A DNA stretch of 64,000 bases from Roseiarcus sp963776665 (GCA_963776665.1 CAVZNQ010000014.1:1-64000), one strand, 5' to 3'. Positions 27,656-36,896 are shown, counted from the first letter of the stretch. Numbers and translations are program-made. The notes: generated by a model from the letters alone, not told the origin.

Positions 27656-28528
27656 TCATTCCTCCGTCGTTTCTCGTCGCCCGTGCGAGTATCGCCGCTC
27701 CCTGGGCATACCGTTCACTCTCAGGCTTCTGAGATCCGCGGCCAGGATTTCATCGATCGCGGCATCGTCGAGGTCGAGGTCGCCCCGAGCGGCCATAAGC
27801 ATGCGCCCCGCGAGCTTGTCGAACCGGCCTGAGCCGATCTCGACGGTCAGTCGCGCCGCAAGCGTCGCTGGCACGTTGATCCCCGTTTGAAACAGGCGCG
27901 GGATATCGGGGAGGTAGCTCCTGCCGGCGTCGCTGGTCAGCTGATGCTCGGTCATCGCGGTCCGCACCAGCCCAGGGTCCATCGCAAAGACCACGACGCC
28001 GCTGCCGTCGAGCGTATCCGACACGCACTCGGTGAATCGGAGAAGACCGGCCTTGCTGGTCGCGTAGCCGGAACCGTTCGGGAACGAGACTGCGGTTCCG
28101 CCGCCCGTCATGTTAATGATGCGGCCCCGACGCCGCGCCATCATCGCCGGGATTGCCGCACGACAGCAGTTGAAAGTCCCGCGGACGTTGACTTCGATGT
28201 CGCGCCACCAAGCGTCCGGGTCGACCTCCCAGATCGGTCCGATCGCGGCGAAGGCGCCGGCATTGTTGGTGAGCAGGCTGACCGGGCCGAGATCGCGTTC
28301 GATCGCCGCGAACGCCTTCGTGACCGAGTCGAGATCGACAACATCGACCGCGAACGCGCGCGCGACTCCGCCTTCGGCGATGATGGCTTTTCCGACGGCG
28401 TCGATCTCCGCCGCGGTTCGGGCCAGCAAGGCGACCTTCGCCCCTTCGCTCGCCTGGGCCAACGCAATGGCTTGGCCGATCCCACGACCTGCTCCGGTGA
28501 CAACGGCGACTTCGCCTGCGAGCTTCAT
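27656..28528 (-). CDS. Short-chain dehydrogenase/reductase (SDR)
   Basis: A 290-residue classical SDR. The cofactor motif is 'VTGAGRGIGQAIALA', the structural 'NNAGAFAAIG' is present, and the catalytic Ser/Tyr/Lys run 'MTGGGTAVSFPNGSGYATSKAGL' gives YxxxK. The start at 28528 begins the domain; the frame runs on upstream without conserved sequence. Substrate unknown. It is divergent from a TetR-family regulator, a common arrangement for a regulated dehydrogenase. Confidence 0.88.
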   Translation of the reverse strand: MKLAGEVAVVTGAGRGIGQAIALAQASEGAKVALLARTAAEIDAVGKAIIAEGGVARAFAVDVVDLDSVTKAFAAIERDLGPVSLLTNNAGAFAAIGPIWEVDPDAWWRDIEVNVRGTFNCCRAAIPAMMARRRGRIINMTGGGTAVSFPNGSGYATSKAGLLRFTECVSDTLDGSGVVVFAMDPGLVRTAMTEHQLTSDAGRSYLPDIPRLFQTGINVPATLAARLTVEIGSGRFDKLAGRMLMAARGDLDLDDAAIDEILAADLRSLRVNGMPRERRYSHGRRETTEE

Positions 28529-28715
28529 ATGCAATGGCGCTTTCGAGAGGGCCCGAGGCAATGTCTTGTATTGGAACCCTTCGTCAAGGCCATCGCGGGC
28601 GGCAAAGGCGCGGATCGCTGTCCAGACGCGCGGGCGGAGATGGCGGGCAGCCGGGGTTCCTTGGCGGCGGACGGGCAAGCGCGTACATTGCGCCTGGAGA
28701 GTAAAGGAGCGCGCC

Positions 28716-29441
28716 ATGGCGACGAAACCAAAGAGCGAGGCCAAATCGCACCCGTCCGACGCGCGCGGCAAGATCGTCGACGCGTTGATGCAGCTCGCGG
28801 CGGAGCGGCGCTTCGAGGACATCTCGGTGCGCGACATTTGCAAGACGGCGGGCGTGTCGCTCGCCGATTTCCGGGACGCCTTCCCCTCGAAGGGGGCCGT
28901 GCTCGCCGGATTCTCGCGCCGCATCGACCGCGCGGTTCTGGCTGAGCAGGGCGAAGAACTCGCGGACGAAACTCCGCGCGAGCGGCTGTTCGATATCCTG
29001 ATGCGCCGGTTCGAGGCGATGGCGCCCTATCGTGAGGGCGTCCGCGAGGCGGTCGCCTGGCTGCGGCGCGAGCCTGCCGCGGCGCTGGCGATGAATCAGG
29101 TGGCGATGTCGTCCATGCGCTTCATGCTCGAGGCGGCCGGCATCGATGTGCAGGGGGCGACCGGAGCCATCAAGCTCCAGGGCCTGGCGCTCGCATGGGC
29201 GCGCATGGTCCATGTTTGGCTCGACGACGACGAGCCCGCTCTCTCGAAGACCATGGCCGAACTGGACCGGGTCCTGACGCGGGGCGAGCGGGCGGTCGCA
29301 GGCGTCGACCGCCTAAGCGCGCTTGCGAGCCCGTTCGCCGCGCTAGCGCAGGCGGCCCTCGATGCAGGCCGCAGGGCGCGGCGCGGCGCCCGATCGTCGA
29401 GCAAGGACGACCGCGGCGACGAGGATACGAGTGCGCTCTGA
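28716..29441 (+). CDS. TetR/AcrR-family transcriptional regulator
   Basis: A 241-residue regulator. The HTH is 'KIVDALMQLAAERRFEDISVRDICKTAGVSLADFRDAFPSKGAVLAGFSRRID'. The C-terminal ligand domain ('MAPYREGVREAVAWLRREP...LQGLALAWARMVHVWLDDDEPAL') is of the type often linked to ubiquinone/rpsU-divergent (COQ9-like) regulators. The ATG at 28716 is preceded by AAAGGAG. It is divergent from the SDR gene, which it may control. Confidence 0.85.
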   Translation: MATKPKSEAKSHPSDARGKIVDALMQLAAERRFEDISVRDICKTAGVSLADFRDAFPSKGAVLAGFSRRIDRAVLAEQGEELADETPRERLFDILMRRFEAMAPYREGVREAVAWLRREPAAALAMNQVAMSSMRFMLEAAGIDVQGATGAIKLQGLALAWARMVHVWLDDDEPALSKTMAELDRVLTRGERAVAGVDRLSALASPFAALAQAALDAGRRARRGARSSSKDDRGDEDTSAL

Positions 29442-29473
29442 GCGCGCGACAACGCTCTGGCGGAGCCTCAGCG

Positions 29474-30079
29474 CTGATCATCCATCTCGAGATCCTCTGG
29501 GCGCTCGTCGTCTTCGCGTTCGTCGCCTCGATCACGCCGGGGCCGAACAACTTGATGTTGATGACGTCCGGGGTGAAATACGGATTCGTCCGCACCCTAC
29601 CCCACCTCGCCGGCGTAATCCTCGGCTTCGCGCTTATGATCGCCGTCGTCGGGCTTGGGCTAGATGTCCTCTTCAAGCGCTTTCCGCAAATCCTGCCAAT
29701 CATGCGGATCGCCGGGTCGCTGTACATGGTCTGGCTGGCGCTCAAGATCGCGTTCGCGAAACCGATCGGCGAGGTTGAGGCCGGTGGGAGGCCGTTCGGC
29801 TTCGTCGCCGCCGCCGGCTTTCAGTGGGTGAATCCGAAGGCCTGGATGATGGTATTGAGCGCGCTCGCCGCTTACGGGGGCGTCGTCGACGACTATACGA
29901 GCAGCGTTCTTTTTATCGCTGCGCTCAGCGGGCTGATCACCGCGCCCTGCAGCGGCGCCTGGACGTTGTTCGGCGCCTCGCTGAGCCGCCTGCTCACGGA
30001 TCCACGCGTCACCCGGCCTTTCAACTGGACGATGGCGGCGCTGCTGGTCGCTTCGATCGCGCCGACCCTGTTCGAGTAG
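29474..30079 (+). CDS. LysE-family exporter
   Basis: A LysE/RhtB-family amino-acid or metabolite exporter of about 200 residues with six TM segments. The family start 'LWALVVFAFVASITPGPNNLMLMTSGVKYGF' is clear, as are 'GFQWVNPKAWMMVLSA' and 'GASLSRLL'. There is no ATG, GTG or TTG near the expected N-terminus: the only in-frame one upstream is at 29195, well inside the TetR gene. The start given is a CTG at 29474; another CTG at 29438 overlaps the TetR stop. A non-canonical start or an upstream indel must be assumed. Confidence 0.8.
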   Translation: MIIHLEILWALVVFAFVASITPGPNNLMLMTSGVKYGFVRTLPHLAGVILGFALMIAVVGLGLDVLFKRFPQILPIMRIAGSLYMVWLALKIAFAKPIGEVEAGGRPFGFVAAAGFQWVNPKAWMMVLSALAAYGGVVDDYTSSVLFIAALSGLITAPCSGAWTLFGASLSRLLTDPRVTRPFNWTMAALLVASIAPTLFE

Positions 30080-30097
30080 GATCCGACCGGTTGGGTC

Positions 30098-31018
30098 TCA
30101 GGCCAGCCACCCGTCGCCGCCGAGCCTCACCATCACGACTTCCGGCGGCCGGAGGATTCGCACCGGCGCGTATGACGTCCCAAGCCCTCCCGACACGATC
30201 ATCCGCCGATCGCCCAGCGCGTATTCGCCGTAAACGAATCTCGCCGACCGGCGCCTGAGCAGATGCACCGGGGGGCCGAGGATCGGAAGATTGACTTGCC
30301 CGCCGTGCATGTGACCGGCGAGCGTCAAGGCGATCCGATTGGGAACCCAGGGAAAGAAGAAAGGCTCGTGCACGAGGAGGATCGCCGGCGCATCGTCGTT
30401 GATTTCGCGCATCGCCCCCGTAAGATCGTCGGCTCCGTGGCCGGGGCGCGGATGCGGCAGACGCGCAAGCAGGTCCCCGAGACCGATCAGCCAGAAGGGC
30501 CGTCCATTCTGGACCAATCGCATCGACTGATTTTCGAGCAGCGGAACGCCAGCGGCCGCAAGCGCTCGCCGGACGCTCCGCGAGCCGTCCGGGGGCTCGG
30601 TCGGAATGGCCGCCGACCACCAGTCGTGATTGCCGAGAATAGCGTAAACGCCGAGAGGCGCCTGAAGACGCGCCAGCTGCTCTGCCCAGGCGCCCGGCGG
30701 CACATAGCCCGAAACGAACGGATGCGTGCAGACATAGTCGCCGAGCAGCACGGTGAGATCCGGCTTCTGGGCGTTGGCGAGATCGACGATGTCGCCGACT
30801 CGCTCTTCCGACATCCACGGATAGCACGCGTGTATGTCGGCGATGACCGCGATCCTGAGCTCGATGTCTTCCGGCCAATTGCGAAGGGGGGGCGCATATT
30901 CGACGAGCGATAGCGCCGCGCCGGTCTCATACGCTGTCGCGTAACCGGATAGCGATAGGGTCGTGGCGGCTGCGACACCGGCGCCGGCGAGAAACCGACG
31001 CCTGGTCAGGTGAACCAT
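30098..31018 (-). CDS. Tat-exported metallophosphoesterase
   Basis: A 306-residue calcineurin-like phosphoesterase. A twin-arginine signal 'TRRRFLAGAG' begins the protein. Metal and phosphate motifs are 'VIADIHACYP', 'LLGDYV', 'ILGNHDWW', 'LLVHEPFF' and 'LAGHMHGGQV', in family order. This subgroup (YaeI/YkuE-like) acts on phospholipids or nucleotides at the membrane; substrate unknown. It converges with the LysE gene. Confidence 0.9.
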   Translation of the reverse strand: MVHLTRRRFLAGAGVAAATTLSLSGYATAYETGAALSLVEYAPPLRNWPEDIELRIAVIADIHACYPWMSEERVGDIVDLANAQKPDLTVLLGDYVCTHPFVSGYVPPGAWAEQLARLQAPLGVYAILGNHDWWSAAIPTEPPDGSRSVRRALAAAGVPLLENQSMRLVQNGRPFWLIGLGDLLARLPHPRPGHGADDLTGAMREINDDAPAILLVHEPFFFPWVPNRIALTLAGHMHGGQVNLPILGPPVHLLRRRSARFVYGEYALGDRRMIVSGGLGTSYAPVRILRPPEVVMVRLGGDGWLA

Positions 31019-31059
31019 CAGCTATGCCCAGGTCGGGCGCTCGTTCGCCCGCCGACGTT

Positions 31060-31281
31060 TTACGCGTCCGTCCTGGCTTGCGCAAGCTCGCCTCGCGGCC
31101 GAAGCAGATAGAACGCGCCGCGCTCGAGCGACTCGATCATCTCCGGCTCGAAGACGCCCGACGGCAGTCTCAACGCCTGGGCTACCGCTGCAAGACCAAT
31201 GTCGTGATAGATGCGGGCAAGAACGCTGCCGGCCCTTCGCTTGTCGTCCGCATCCGGAATGACATGAAAATCGTTGCGCAT
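31060..31281 (-). CDS. Small hypothetical protein
   Basis: A 73-residue protein starting MRNDFHVIPDADDKRRAGSVLARIYHDIGLAAVAQALRLP. No membrane segment or signal. The amphipathic helix around residues 18-40 looks like a real fold. The ATG at 31281 has a weak GAAGAAG upstream. A perfect CtrA-type site lies 82 bases upstream, which hints at cell-cycle-linked expression. I do not recognise the family. Confidence 0.5.
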   Translation of the reverse strand: MRNDFHVIPDADDKRRAGSVLARIYHDIGLAAVAQALRLPSGVFEPEMIESLERGAFYLLRPRGELAQARTDA

Positions 31282-31745
31282 GATGGCTTCTTCACTCCGC
31301 CTTCGTTTGCAAGCGCGGACGCTTGATACGCGCGCCCGTCCGATGACGTTGAGTGAAACGGGTTAACAGCGATTTAATGGCGCTGTCGGGATTGATCGGC
31401 GGCGGTCCGCCGCGTCGCCGCCATTTTTTGGCCGCAGAGCGCCGGTCTGGAGCAGGTTCGTTTGCGCGCCTCTCCCGGAGATTCCGCGATCGTGAGGCGG
31501 GCCCGGGCGGCGGAATTGCCACCTCGCCCGATCCGGCGTAGGGGGAAGAACATTGCCGCCGTTGGAGGTTTCGCCGCCCATGGCGCTCGATCGTCCACCA
31601 TTCGCCCCGCTCCGGTCCTTGCTTGCGGCGCCAGTTGTCCTCATTGAAATTCCCAGGCATTTTCGACTTGAACTCCGATTCGCGGCATGAGCCGCTGACT
31701 GTGCGTCCGGTGGTTCGCGGCGGCGTGGAGGGAGGCGTTCAGAGC
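31282..31745. other. Intergenic region with a CtrA-type site
   Basis: A 464-base gap. It contains the TTAA-N7-TTAA site at 31363-31377. On the minus strand an open frame at 31292-31660 begins MPGNFNEDNWRRKQGPERGE and then turns Arg/Pro-rich; I cannot support it as a gene. The AsmA-like gene's ribosome-binding site (GGAGGGAGG) lies at the right end. Confidence 0.4.
31363..31377. promoter_or_regulatory. Perfect CtrA-type binding motif (TTAA-N7-TTAA)
   Basis: TTAA (31363-31366) and TTAA (31374-31377) are separated by exactly seven bases, the consensus for the alphaproteobacterial cell-cycle regulator CtrA. It lies 82 bases upstream of the 73-residue minus-strand protein gene. Confidence 0.5.
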
Positions 31746-33545
31746 ATGCGCCGACCCGTGGCGTGGGCCTTCGCCATAGCGTCGATCCTCGCGCTGACCG
31801 CGTGCGGGTTTGCACGCTGGCCATTGTCAGCCGCGAAGGTCGGCGACAGTTTGAACGCCGCCGTCGGCGCTTCGCCCCGCCTGCATTGGAGCGCCCCGCA
31901 GACGGCGACCTTCTCCTTCCTCCCCTGGCCCAGCTTGCGCATCGTCGATGCACGTCTCGACGACGCCGGCGGCGTCAACCTGCTCTCGGCGCCAACCGCC
32001 CGGCTCGACCTGTCCCTCGTCGAGCTCATGCGTGGGCGTTTCATCCCCACGCGCGCAATCCTCGTCAGCCCGACCGTGACGCTCGACGTCGACCGGCCGC
32101 CCTTCGCCGCGGCGGCGGTGGGGACGGGGGCGCCCACGAGCGTCGCCGGAGCCCTTGCGCCGCTGAGGAGCTTGAGCCTGTCGAACGGTTTCCTCCGCGT
32201 CGTCGGCGCGAGGCGTGGGCTGGATACGCTAATCGCCAATGTCGAAGGCCGCCTCGACGGGCTCACGGTCGGCAATCAGCTTCGTTTCAACCTGTCGGCG
32301 GAGTGGCGAAACGCGCCGATCGCGATCGCCGGGGTGCTGAGCGATCCCGAGGCGGCGGCGAAGGGCGCGTCCAGCCGATTCGAATTCGCGCTCGATTCGC
32401 CGCTTGCGAAATTTGCCTTCGACGGCGCGGTCGCGCTCGGGGAGAAGCCGGGCGCCGAAGGCGATATGACCGCGTCCGTTACTTCGATCGCCGCCTTGGC
32501 GGCTCTTCTCAACGCCCGCCAACACTCAGTCCTCGCCGCCAACGACATAGCCATCGCCGGAAAGGTCAAGGTTGCAGCCGATGCGCTCACGCTCGGGGAT
32601 GCAACGATAACCAGCGCCGAGCAGACATTTGAAGGGGCGATCGAGATCGCCGACGTTGGCGGACGGGCGGTCGTGTCGGGCACGCTCGCCGGCGAAGCCT
32701 TGGCGCTCGAGCCGCTGCTTGGACCCCCGCGACGCCTGTTCGAATCCTCTGGCGGGTGGAGCGCGAAGCCGCTCGCCCCGACGCCGCCGGAGACCTTCGA
32801 CCTCGACTTGCGCCTCTCAGCCGGCCGCCTCGACGTCTATGGCCGAAAGCTCGCCGACGCGGCCGCGTCCGTCATGATCAGGGACGGCAAGCTCAGCGTG
32901 AATCTGATCGACGCTGCCGCGTATGGCGGCCGCGTCAACGGCGAGGTCGCGCTCTCCTGCGTCGGGCAGGACGTCAAGCTCAGCGCCCGGGGCGAACTGA
33001 CCGATGCAGACCTCGGCGCGGCGTTCGCCGATTTCGGCCGGCCGACCGCGACCGGGCGAGGCGCGGCGCGATTTTCCATCGAGACCTCGGGCGTTTCGCC
33101 TGCCGCCGCCGTAGCCGCCTTGACCGGAACAGCGGCGCTGGAGGCGGCGGATGGCGGCATCGTCGGCGTCAACCTTGAAGAGGCGCTGCGCCGCAGCCAG
33201 CGCCGGCCAATCGACGTCTCTCGCGACATGCGGCTTGGCGGAACGGCGTTCGACAAGCTTGCCGTCTCCGTGAACTTCGCCGACGGCCGCGCCGAGGTCG
33301 AGCGCGGCACGATGACCAGCCACGGCGTGAGCGCCGGATTGAAAGGGCTCATCGATCTTGTCGCCCAAGAATGGGCGTTGCGCATCAACGCGGTCCAGAC
33401 GGACGCCGCCGGCGCGGAATCGCAGAATGCCTCCCATTTGACGCTAGACATCGACGGGCCGTGGACAGCGCCGACGGTCCGCGCGATCAGCCAAAGCGAC
33501 GGAGCCGAGACGGGCGGCGAGCCTCTGGCGCCGCCGTCGCACTGA
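31746..33545 (+). CDS. AsmA-family protein
   Basis: A 599-residue AsmA-like protein. An N-terminal signal or membrane anchor (1-22, with a Cys in 'LTACGFARW') is followed by a long beta-rich region typical of AsmA/TamB-like bridge proteins: 'VVDARLDD', repeated 'LSLSNG...VEGRLDGL', and the C-terminal AsmA core 'AYGGRVNGEVAL...GRGAARFSIETSGVSPAAAVAALTGTAALEAADGGIVGVNLEEALRR'. Such proteins help move phospholipid to, or shape, the outer membrane. The start at 31746 follows GGAGGGAGG; shorter than AsmA of many relatives. Confidence 0.87.
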   Translation: MRRPVAWAFAIASILALTACGFARWPLSAAKVGDSLNAAVGASPRLHWSAPQTATFSFLPWPSLRIVDARLDDAGGVNLLSAPTARLDLSLVELMRGRFIPTRAILVSPTVTLDVDRPPFAAAAVGTGAPTSVAGALAPLRSLSLSNGFLRVVGARRGLDTLIANVEGRLDGLTVGNQLRFNLSAEWRNAPIAIAGVLSDPEAAAKGASSRFEFALDSPLAKFAFDGAVALGEKPGAEGDMTASVTSIAALAALLNARQHSVLAANDIAIAGKVKVAADALTLGDATITSAEQTFEGAIEIADVGGRAVVSGTLAGEALALEPLLGPPRRLFESSGGWSAKPLAPTPPETFDLDLRLSAGRLDVYGRKLADAAASVMIRDGKLSVNLIDAAAYGGRVNGEVALSCVGQDVKLSARGELTDADLGAAFADFGRPTATGRGAARFSIETSGVSPAAAVAALTGTAALEAADGGIVGVNLEEALRRSQRRPIDVSRDMRLGGTAFDKLAVSVNFADGRAEVERGTMTSHGVSAGLKGLIDLVAQEWALRINAVQTDAAGAESQNASHLTLDIDGPWTAPTVRAISQSDGAETGGEPLAPPSH

Positions 33546-33599
33546 GGCGCCGCCCGCGCGCGAGGGATGAGACACACGCCGCGCCGCCCATCTCGGCAA

Positions 33600-34064
33600 T
33601 CACTGCGACAACGCGAACCCGGCGTAGGCCGCCAGCACGACGAAGGCGAAAAGATCGGTCGCCATCGCAAAGGTCTCCTTGGCGTTTCGCGCAGGCTGCG
33701 CCGCGTGCCGGAAACCGGCGAGGCCATAGAAGATCGCCGCCGCGATCGCCGAGGGCAACACGAAGTCAGGCCGCAGCAGCGACAAAATCCCGACAGCCCC
33801 GGCGGCAAAATTGGCGATGCCGAGTTCGCGAACCAGCGGCAGGGCGTCGTCGCCATGGATGTCGAAAATCTGCTTGGCGGTGAACCGGGGGTCGAAATAT
33901 TGCCTCAAGCCGGCGAGCGCGATGCGAACGCCGGCCCCCCAGAACACGAACCACTTGCCGACGAGCGACATCAGCGGCGCGGCGGCGTGAAACAACGAAT
34001 GTTCAATCACGATCGAGGCGACGGGAGCAACCAGCAGGAGGCAAAAGACAATGGCGAAATACAT
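33600..34064 (-). CDS. DUF6790-type integral membrane protein
   Basis: A 154-residue protein with four TM segments, starting MYFAIVFCLLLVAPVASIVIEH. The middle has 'LVGKWFVFWGAGVRIALAGLRQYFDPRFTAKQIF' and 'LPLVRELGIANFAAGAVGILSLL', a pattern I associate with DUF6790. Function unknown. The start at 34064 follows GGGGAGC; an upstream extension to 34115 is unlikely. Confidence 0.75.
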   Translation of the reverse strand: MYFAIVFCLLLVAPVASIVIEHSLFHAAAPLMSLVGKWFVFWGAGVRIALAGLRQYFDPRFTAKQIFDIHGDDALPLVRELGIANFAAGAVGILSLLRPDFVLPSAIAAAIFYGLAGFRHAAQPARNAKETFAMATDLFAFVVLAAYAGFALSQ

Positions 34065-34311
34065 CTCGTGCTCCCCGCTTCTTGCCGCGCCAGCGGCGCC
34101 CCGCATGATCGCCAAGCGCGCTCGGAAACGAAAGCGATGAGTCGCGTCGACCGTAACGCACTGGCAAGGTTAAAGGCGAAAGACCGAATTACTTCCGACC
34201 TTTGCGCGGTTTCGCTCGGATATTCACTAAAATTACACGTCGAAGATAAGACCGCCGTAAGGCCTTTGCGCGCAAGGTTCGCCGTTAAAACGAGGTTGTG
34301 GTCCGGCGGCG

Positions 34312-34866
34312 ATGCGGTCAAAAGGCAAATTCCTCGCTGGCTTCAGCCGCCTTGGGCGAGAGCTGGCCGACGACGAGACCGGCTCGCCCGCGGTCGAGTT
34401 CGCCCTCGTCTTTCCGATTTTCATCGCGATCGTGCTCGCGACGCTCCAGGCGGCGTCGCTCTTCCTCGTCAAAGCGTTTTTCGAATCTTCGGCGGAAGCG
34501 GCGGCGAGGGTCGTCCTGACCAACCAGACCCAGACCCTGACAGTGACGCAGTTCCAGACCGAGGTCTGCAATCAGCTGACCGCGCTGTTCAGCTGTTCGC
34601 AGGTGACGGTCGAGCTCGAGCCGCTGCCCGCCGGCACTACCAATCTCACCTCCATGCTGCCGCAGTTCAACTCCAGCGGGACGGTCGTGAGCACGCCGCC
34701 GGTCGACGTCGGCGCCCAATCGGGCGCTTCGGGGACCGACATGCTGCTCGTGATCATGTATCCGTGGCCGGTCTATGGCGGCCCGCTCGGCCTCAATTTC
34801 GCCAACCTGGGCAACGGCAAGATGCTGATGACGTCGACCCAGGTGTTCCGGATCGAACCGCTGTGA
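34312..34866 (+). CDS. TadE-like pseudopilin
   Basis: A 184-residue protein of the TadE type. The N-terminal 'DDETGSPAVEFALVFPIFIAIVLATLQAASLFLVKAFFESSAEAAARVV' has the Glu at +5 of the pilin-like cleavage region and one long TM helix. The rest is a Ser/Thr-rich extracytoplasmic domain. TadE proteins are minor pseudopilins of the Flp/Tad pilus or adhesin system. Its stop overlaps the start of the next TadE-like gene (TGATG), so the two are translationally coupled. Confidence 0.85.
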   Translation: MRSKGKFLAGFSRLGRELADDETGSPAVEFALVFPIFIAIVLATLQAASLFLVKAFFESSAEAAARVVLTNQTQTLTVTQFQTEVCNQLTALFSCSQVTVELEPLPAGTTNLTSMLPQFNSSGTVVSTPPVDVGAQSGASGTDMLLVIMYPWPVYGGPLGLNFANLGNGKMLMTSTQVFRIEPL

Positions 34867-35459
34867 TGATCGCCCGCTTGAGAGGGCTTCACCGGAGCGG
34901 GCGCGCGTTCCTCGCGGATGCGAGCGGCCTGGCCGCGATCGAGCTGGCGCTGATCCTGCCGTTCGCGGCGATGCTGATGAGCCTCGTCGTTTTCGGCGGC
35001 CAGGCCTATACAATGCAGCGCAAGGTGACGCTGGCTGCCACAACGGTCGCCAACATCTTCGCCCAGGCCAATAACACCAACACCTCCACCATTACCGCCG
35101 CGGAGCTCACCCAGATTCTCGCATATCCGAACCTGATCCTCTATCCCTACAACGCCAGCAGCGTCGCGGTCGAAGTGTCGCAGTTGCTGGTCACGGTCAA
35201 CTCGAACGGAACCGCGAAAGGTACGGTCTCCGGCAGCTGGGCCAACGCCAACGGAACGGCGCGCCCGACCGGCCAGCAATTGTCGATCGACCCGTCGATC
35301 GCGGCCGCCTTTTCCGGTACGGGAAACAATTACGTCGTTCTCGGCGAGGTGCAGTATCCCTACCAGCCGACCGGACTTTATTTCTCGGTCGGCGCGATGA
35401 CGCTGCACGATTCCATCATCATGATCCCGCGCGTCGCGAGCCCGATCACCGTGCAGTGA
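34866..35459 (+). CDS. TadE-like pseudopilin, second copy
   Basis: A 197-residue TadE-like protein: 'ADASGLAAIELALILPFAAMLMSLVVFGGQAYTMQRKVTLAATTVANIFAQA' gives the prepilin-like segment and TM helix, followed by a Thr/Asn-rich soluble domain. The ATG overlaps the preceding stop. The pair with a TadG-like gene at 36904-38430 on the other strand suggests a small Tad accessory locus without the ATPase, secretin or prepilin peptidase. Confidence 0.85.
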   Translation: MIARLRGLHRSGRAFLADASGLAAIELALILPFAAMLMSLVVFGGQAYTMQRKVTLAATTVANIFAQANNTNTSTITAAELTQILAYPNLILYPYNASSVAVEVSQLLVTVNSNGTAKGTVSGSWANANGTARPTGQQLSIDPSIAAAFSGTGNNYVVLGEVQYPYQPTGLYFSVGAMTLHDSIIMIPRVASPITVQ

Positions 35460-35643
35460 GCAGGCGCCGGGAATCGGTCGCGGACCGACGTCGCGAACTG
35501 GCGCGGGCGCCGTCTCGGTTTCGATGCCGATGTCTCAAGCGGCGGGGAGCGCGAAAGGGGGACGGGCGACCGCCGCATCCCTTCCCGCCCTCGGATCGCT
35601 TCGGCGGCGATGGCGATCAGATCTCATAGCGGCGCCCGGCTTT

Positions 35644-36462
35644 TCACCTTCCATCGAGAAACGCCAGCACTTCGCGCGCGAAGGCTCCGGGATTGTCGAC
35701 ATTGGACGCGTGGGACGCCCTGGGTATCACGGCGCGCCGCACGTCTGCGATCGCCGTCTGCAGTCCGTCCAGGATGCGATGGAATGAGGCTGGGGAACGT
35801 TCGCCGGCCATAAGCAGCGTCGGCGCGCGGATCGCCTCGGCGTCAGCGCGCGCGAACGGAGCGCGTTTCTCCTTGATCTGGCCCAGCATTGTGCGCGCGT
35901 TGTCGCGAAGCATCTGCTTTTGCGGTTCCGGCGTGCGGTCCCAGCTCCCCTGGCCGCCGATCACGTCAATCGTGGGCTTGAGGCCCTCGTCGATCTCGCC
36001 CCTCCGGATGCTCTCCGCCGCCTTCGCGTAGAGTGGACCAAGCGCGATCAGCGGTTGGGCCGGTGGCAGCCCCGCCTCAAGGTCGTCCGCCAGAATGCCT
36101 CCGGGCTCAACTAGAATGAGCGTGCGAACGGAAGCGGGGAAATTCTGGGCCACGCGAAATGCAATGTGCCCGCCCCGCGAATGTCCGAGCACGTGGATCG
36201 GCCCGGAATCGAGCGCGGAGATGAAGCCCGCCACGTCCGCGGTGTGCTGCTGCACCGTGAAATCGTCGCTCTTCCCATCCCAATGTTCTGGCCAGCAATG
36301 CCTGAGGCTCAAGGCGATCGTTCGGTAATGCGCCCCGAAGGGCGCCATCTGCCCGGCCCAGTGTCGGTAGTCGCATAGCGTGCCATGGACCAGAAGCAAC
36401 GGCGCCCCGGTCCCGCGCTCGACGAACGCCAAGTCGTAGCCGTTGACCCGTAAAGTCGGCAT
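35644..36462 (-). CDS. Alpha/beta hydrolase
   Basis: A 272-residue alpha/beta-hydrolase-fold enzyme. The oxyanion strand 'LLLVHGTLCDYRHW', nucleophile elbow 'VLGHSRGGHIA' (Ser), acid region 'APTLLMAGERSP' and final His in 'IPRASHASNVDNPGAF' are all visible. Substrate unknown. It sits between the TadE-like pair and the TadG-like gene and may be unrelated to them. Confidence 0.88.
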   Translation of the reverse strand: MPTLRVNGYDLAFVERGTGAPLLLVHGTLCDYRHWAGQMAPFGAHYRTIALSLRHCWPEHWDGKSDDFTVQQHTADVAGFISALDSGPIHVLGHSRGGHIAFRVAQNFPASVRTLILVEPGGILADDLEAGLPPAQPLIALGPLYAKAAESIRRGEIDEGLKPTIDVIGGQGSWDRTPEPQKQMLRDNARTMLGQIKEKRAPFARADAEAIRAPTLLMAGERSPASFHRILDGLQTAIADVRRAVIPRASHASNVDNPGAFAREVLAFLDGR

Positions 36463-36793
36463 CCTCGCCTCGCCTGAAGAGGGAAACGGGATCGCCCCGC
36501 CGCGGCCGAGGGTTCACGGCCGTCCTCGCCATTTGGCATTCGGGCGACGCATTGTCGACGGCCGCCTTGCGGCGACGGCGCGGCCGGGCGCGCTCCGACG
36601 CGATTTTTGTTTTCCTTTTTCGGAAACTATGCTAGGGTGGCCTCTTTTCCAAAAAAGCGAGGCGCAAGGGAAGGAGAAAGCGACCGCATCGTGGAGGGAC
36701 GACGCAGCGCGCGGGAGCTGGTGAGCGAGAAATAAAAAAACGGCCGGGGGGTCACCGCAAGTCGCTGAAAAGGCTCGATCCGGACAAGGGAAT

Positions 36794-36830
36794 CCAAGGA
36801 AATCCAAGCGTTTTTCTTGGACTTCCTTGG
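36794..36830. terminator. Strong hairpin downstream of the TadG-like gene
   Basis: Arms CCAAGGAAATCCAAG (36794-36808) and CTTGGACTTCCTTGG (36816-36830) pair at 14 of 15 positions around a 7-base loop CGTTTTT. It lies 74 bases past the stop of the minus-strand TadG-like gene. There is no downstream T run, so it may be a processed 3' end or part of a repeat element instead of a simple terminator. Confidence 0.45.
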
Positions 36831-36834
36831 GCGA

Positions 36835-36896
36835 GGCTTTGAAGGATTTGGCCCGGCTTTGAAAAATTTGGGCCGGGCTTTGATCGGTTCGGTCCC
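36835..36896. repeat. Three imperfect ~21-bp tandem repeats
   Basis: Units begin at 36835, 36855 and 36876, each starting GGCTTTGA and ending in a GG/CC-rich block (GGCCC, GGGCCG, GGTCCC). They lie between the hairpin and the stop of the TadG-like gene. Confidence 0.55.

Noticed and set aside
31292..31660. Minus-strand frame starting MPGNFNEDNWRRKQGPERGE
   Set aside because: The beginning looks plausible but the body is Arg/Pro/Ser-rich and no family is recognisable; not enough support to call a gene.
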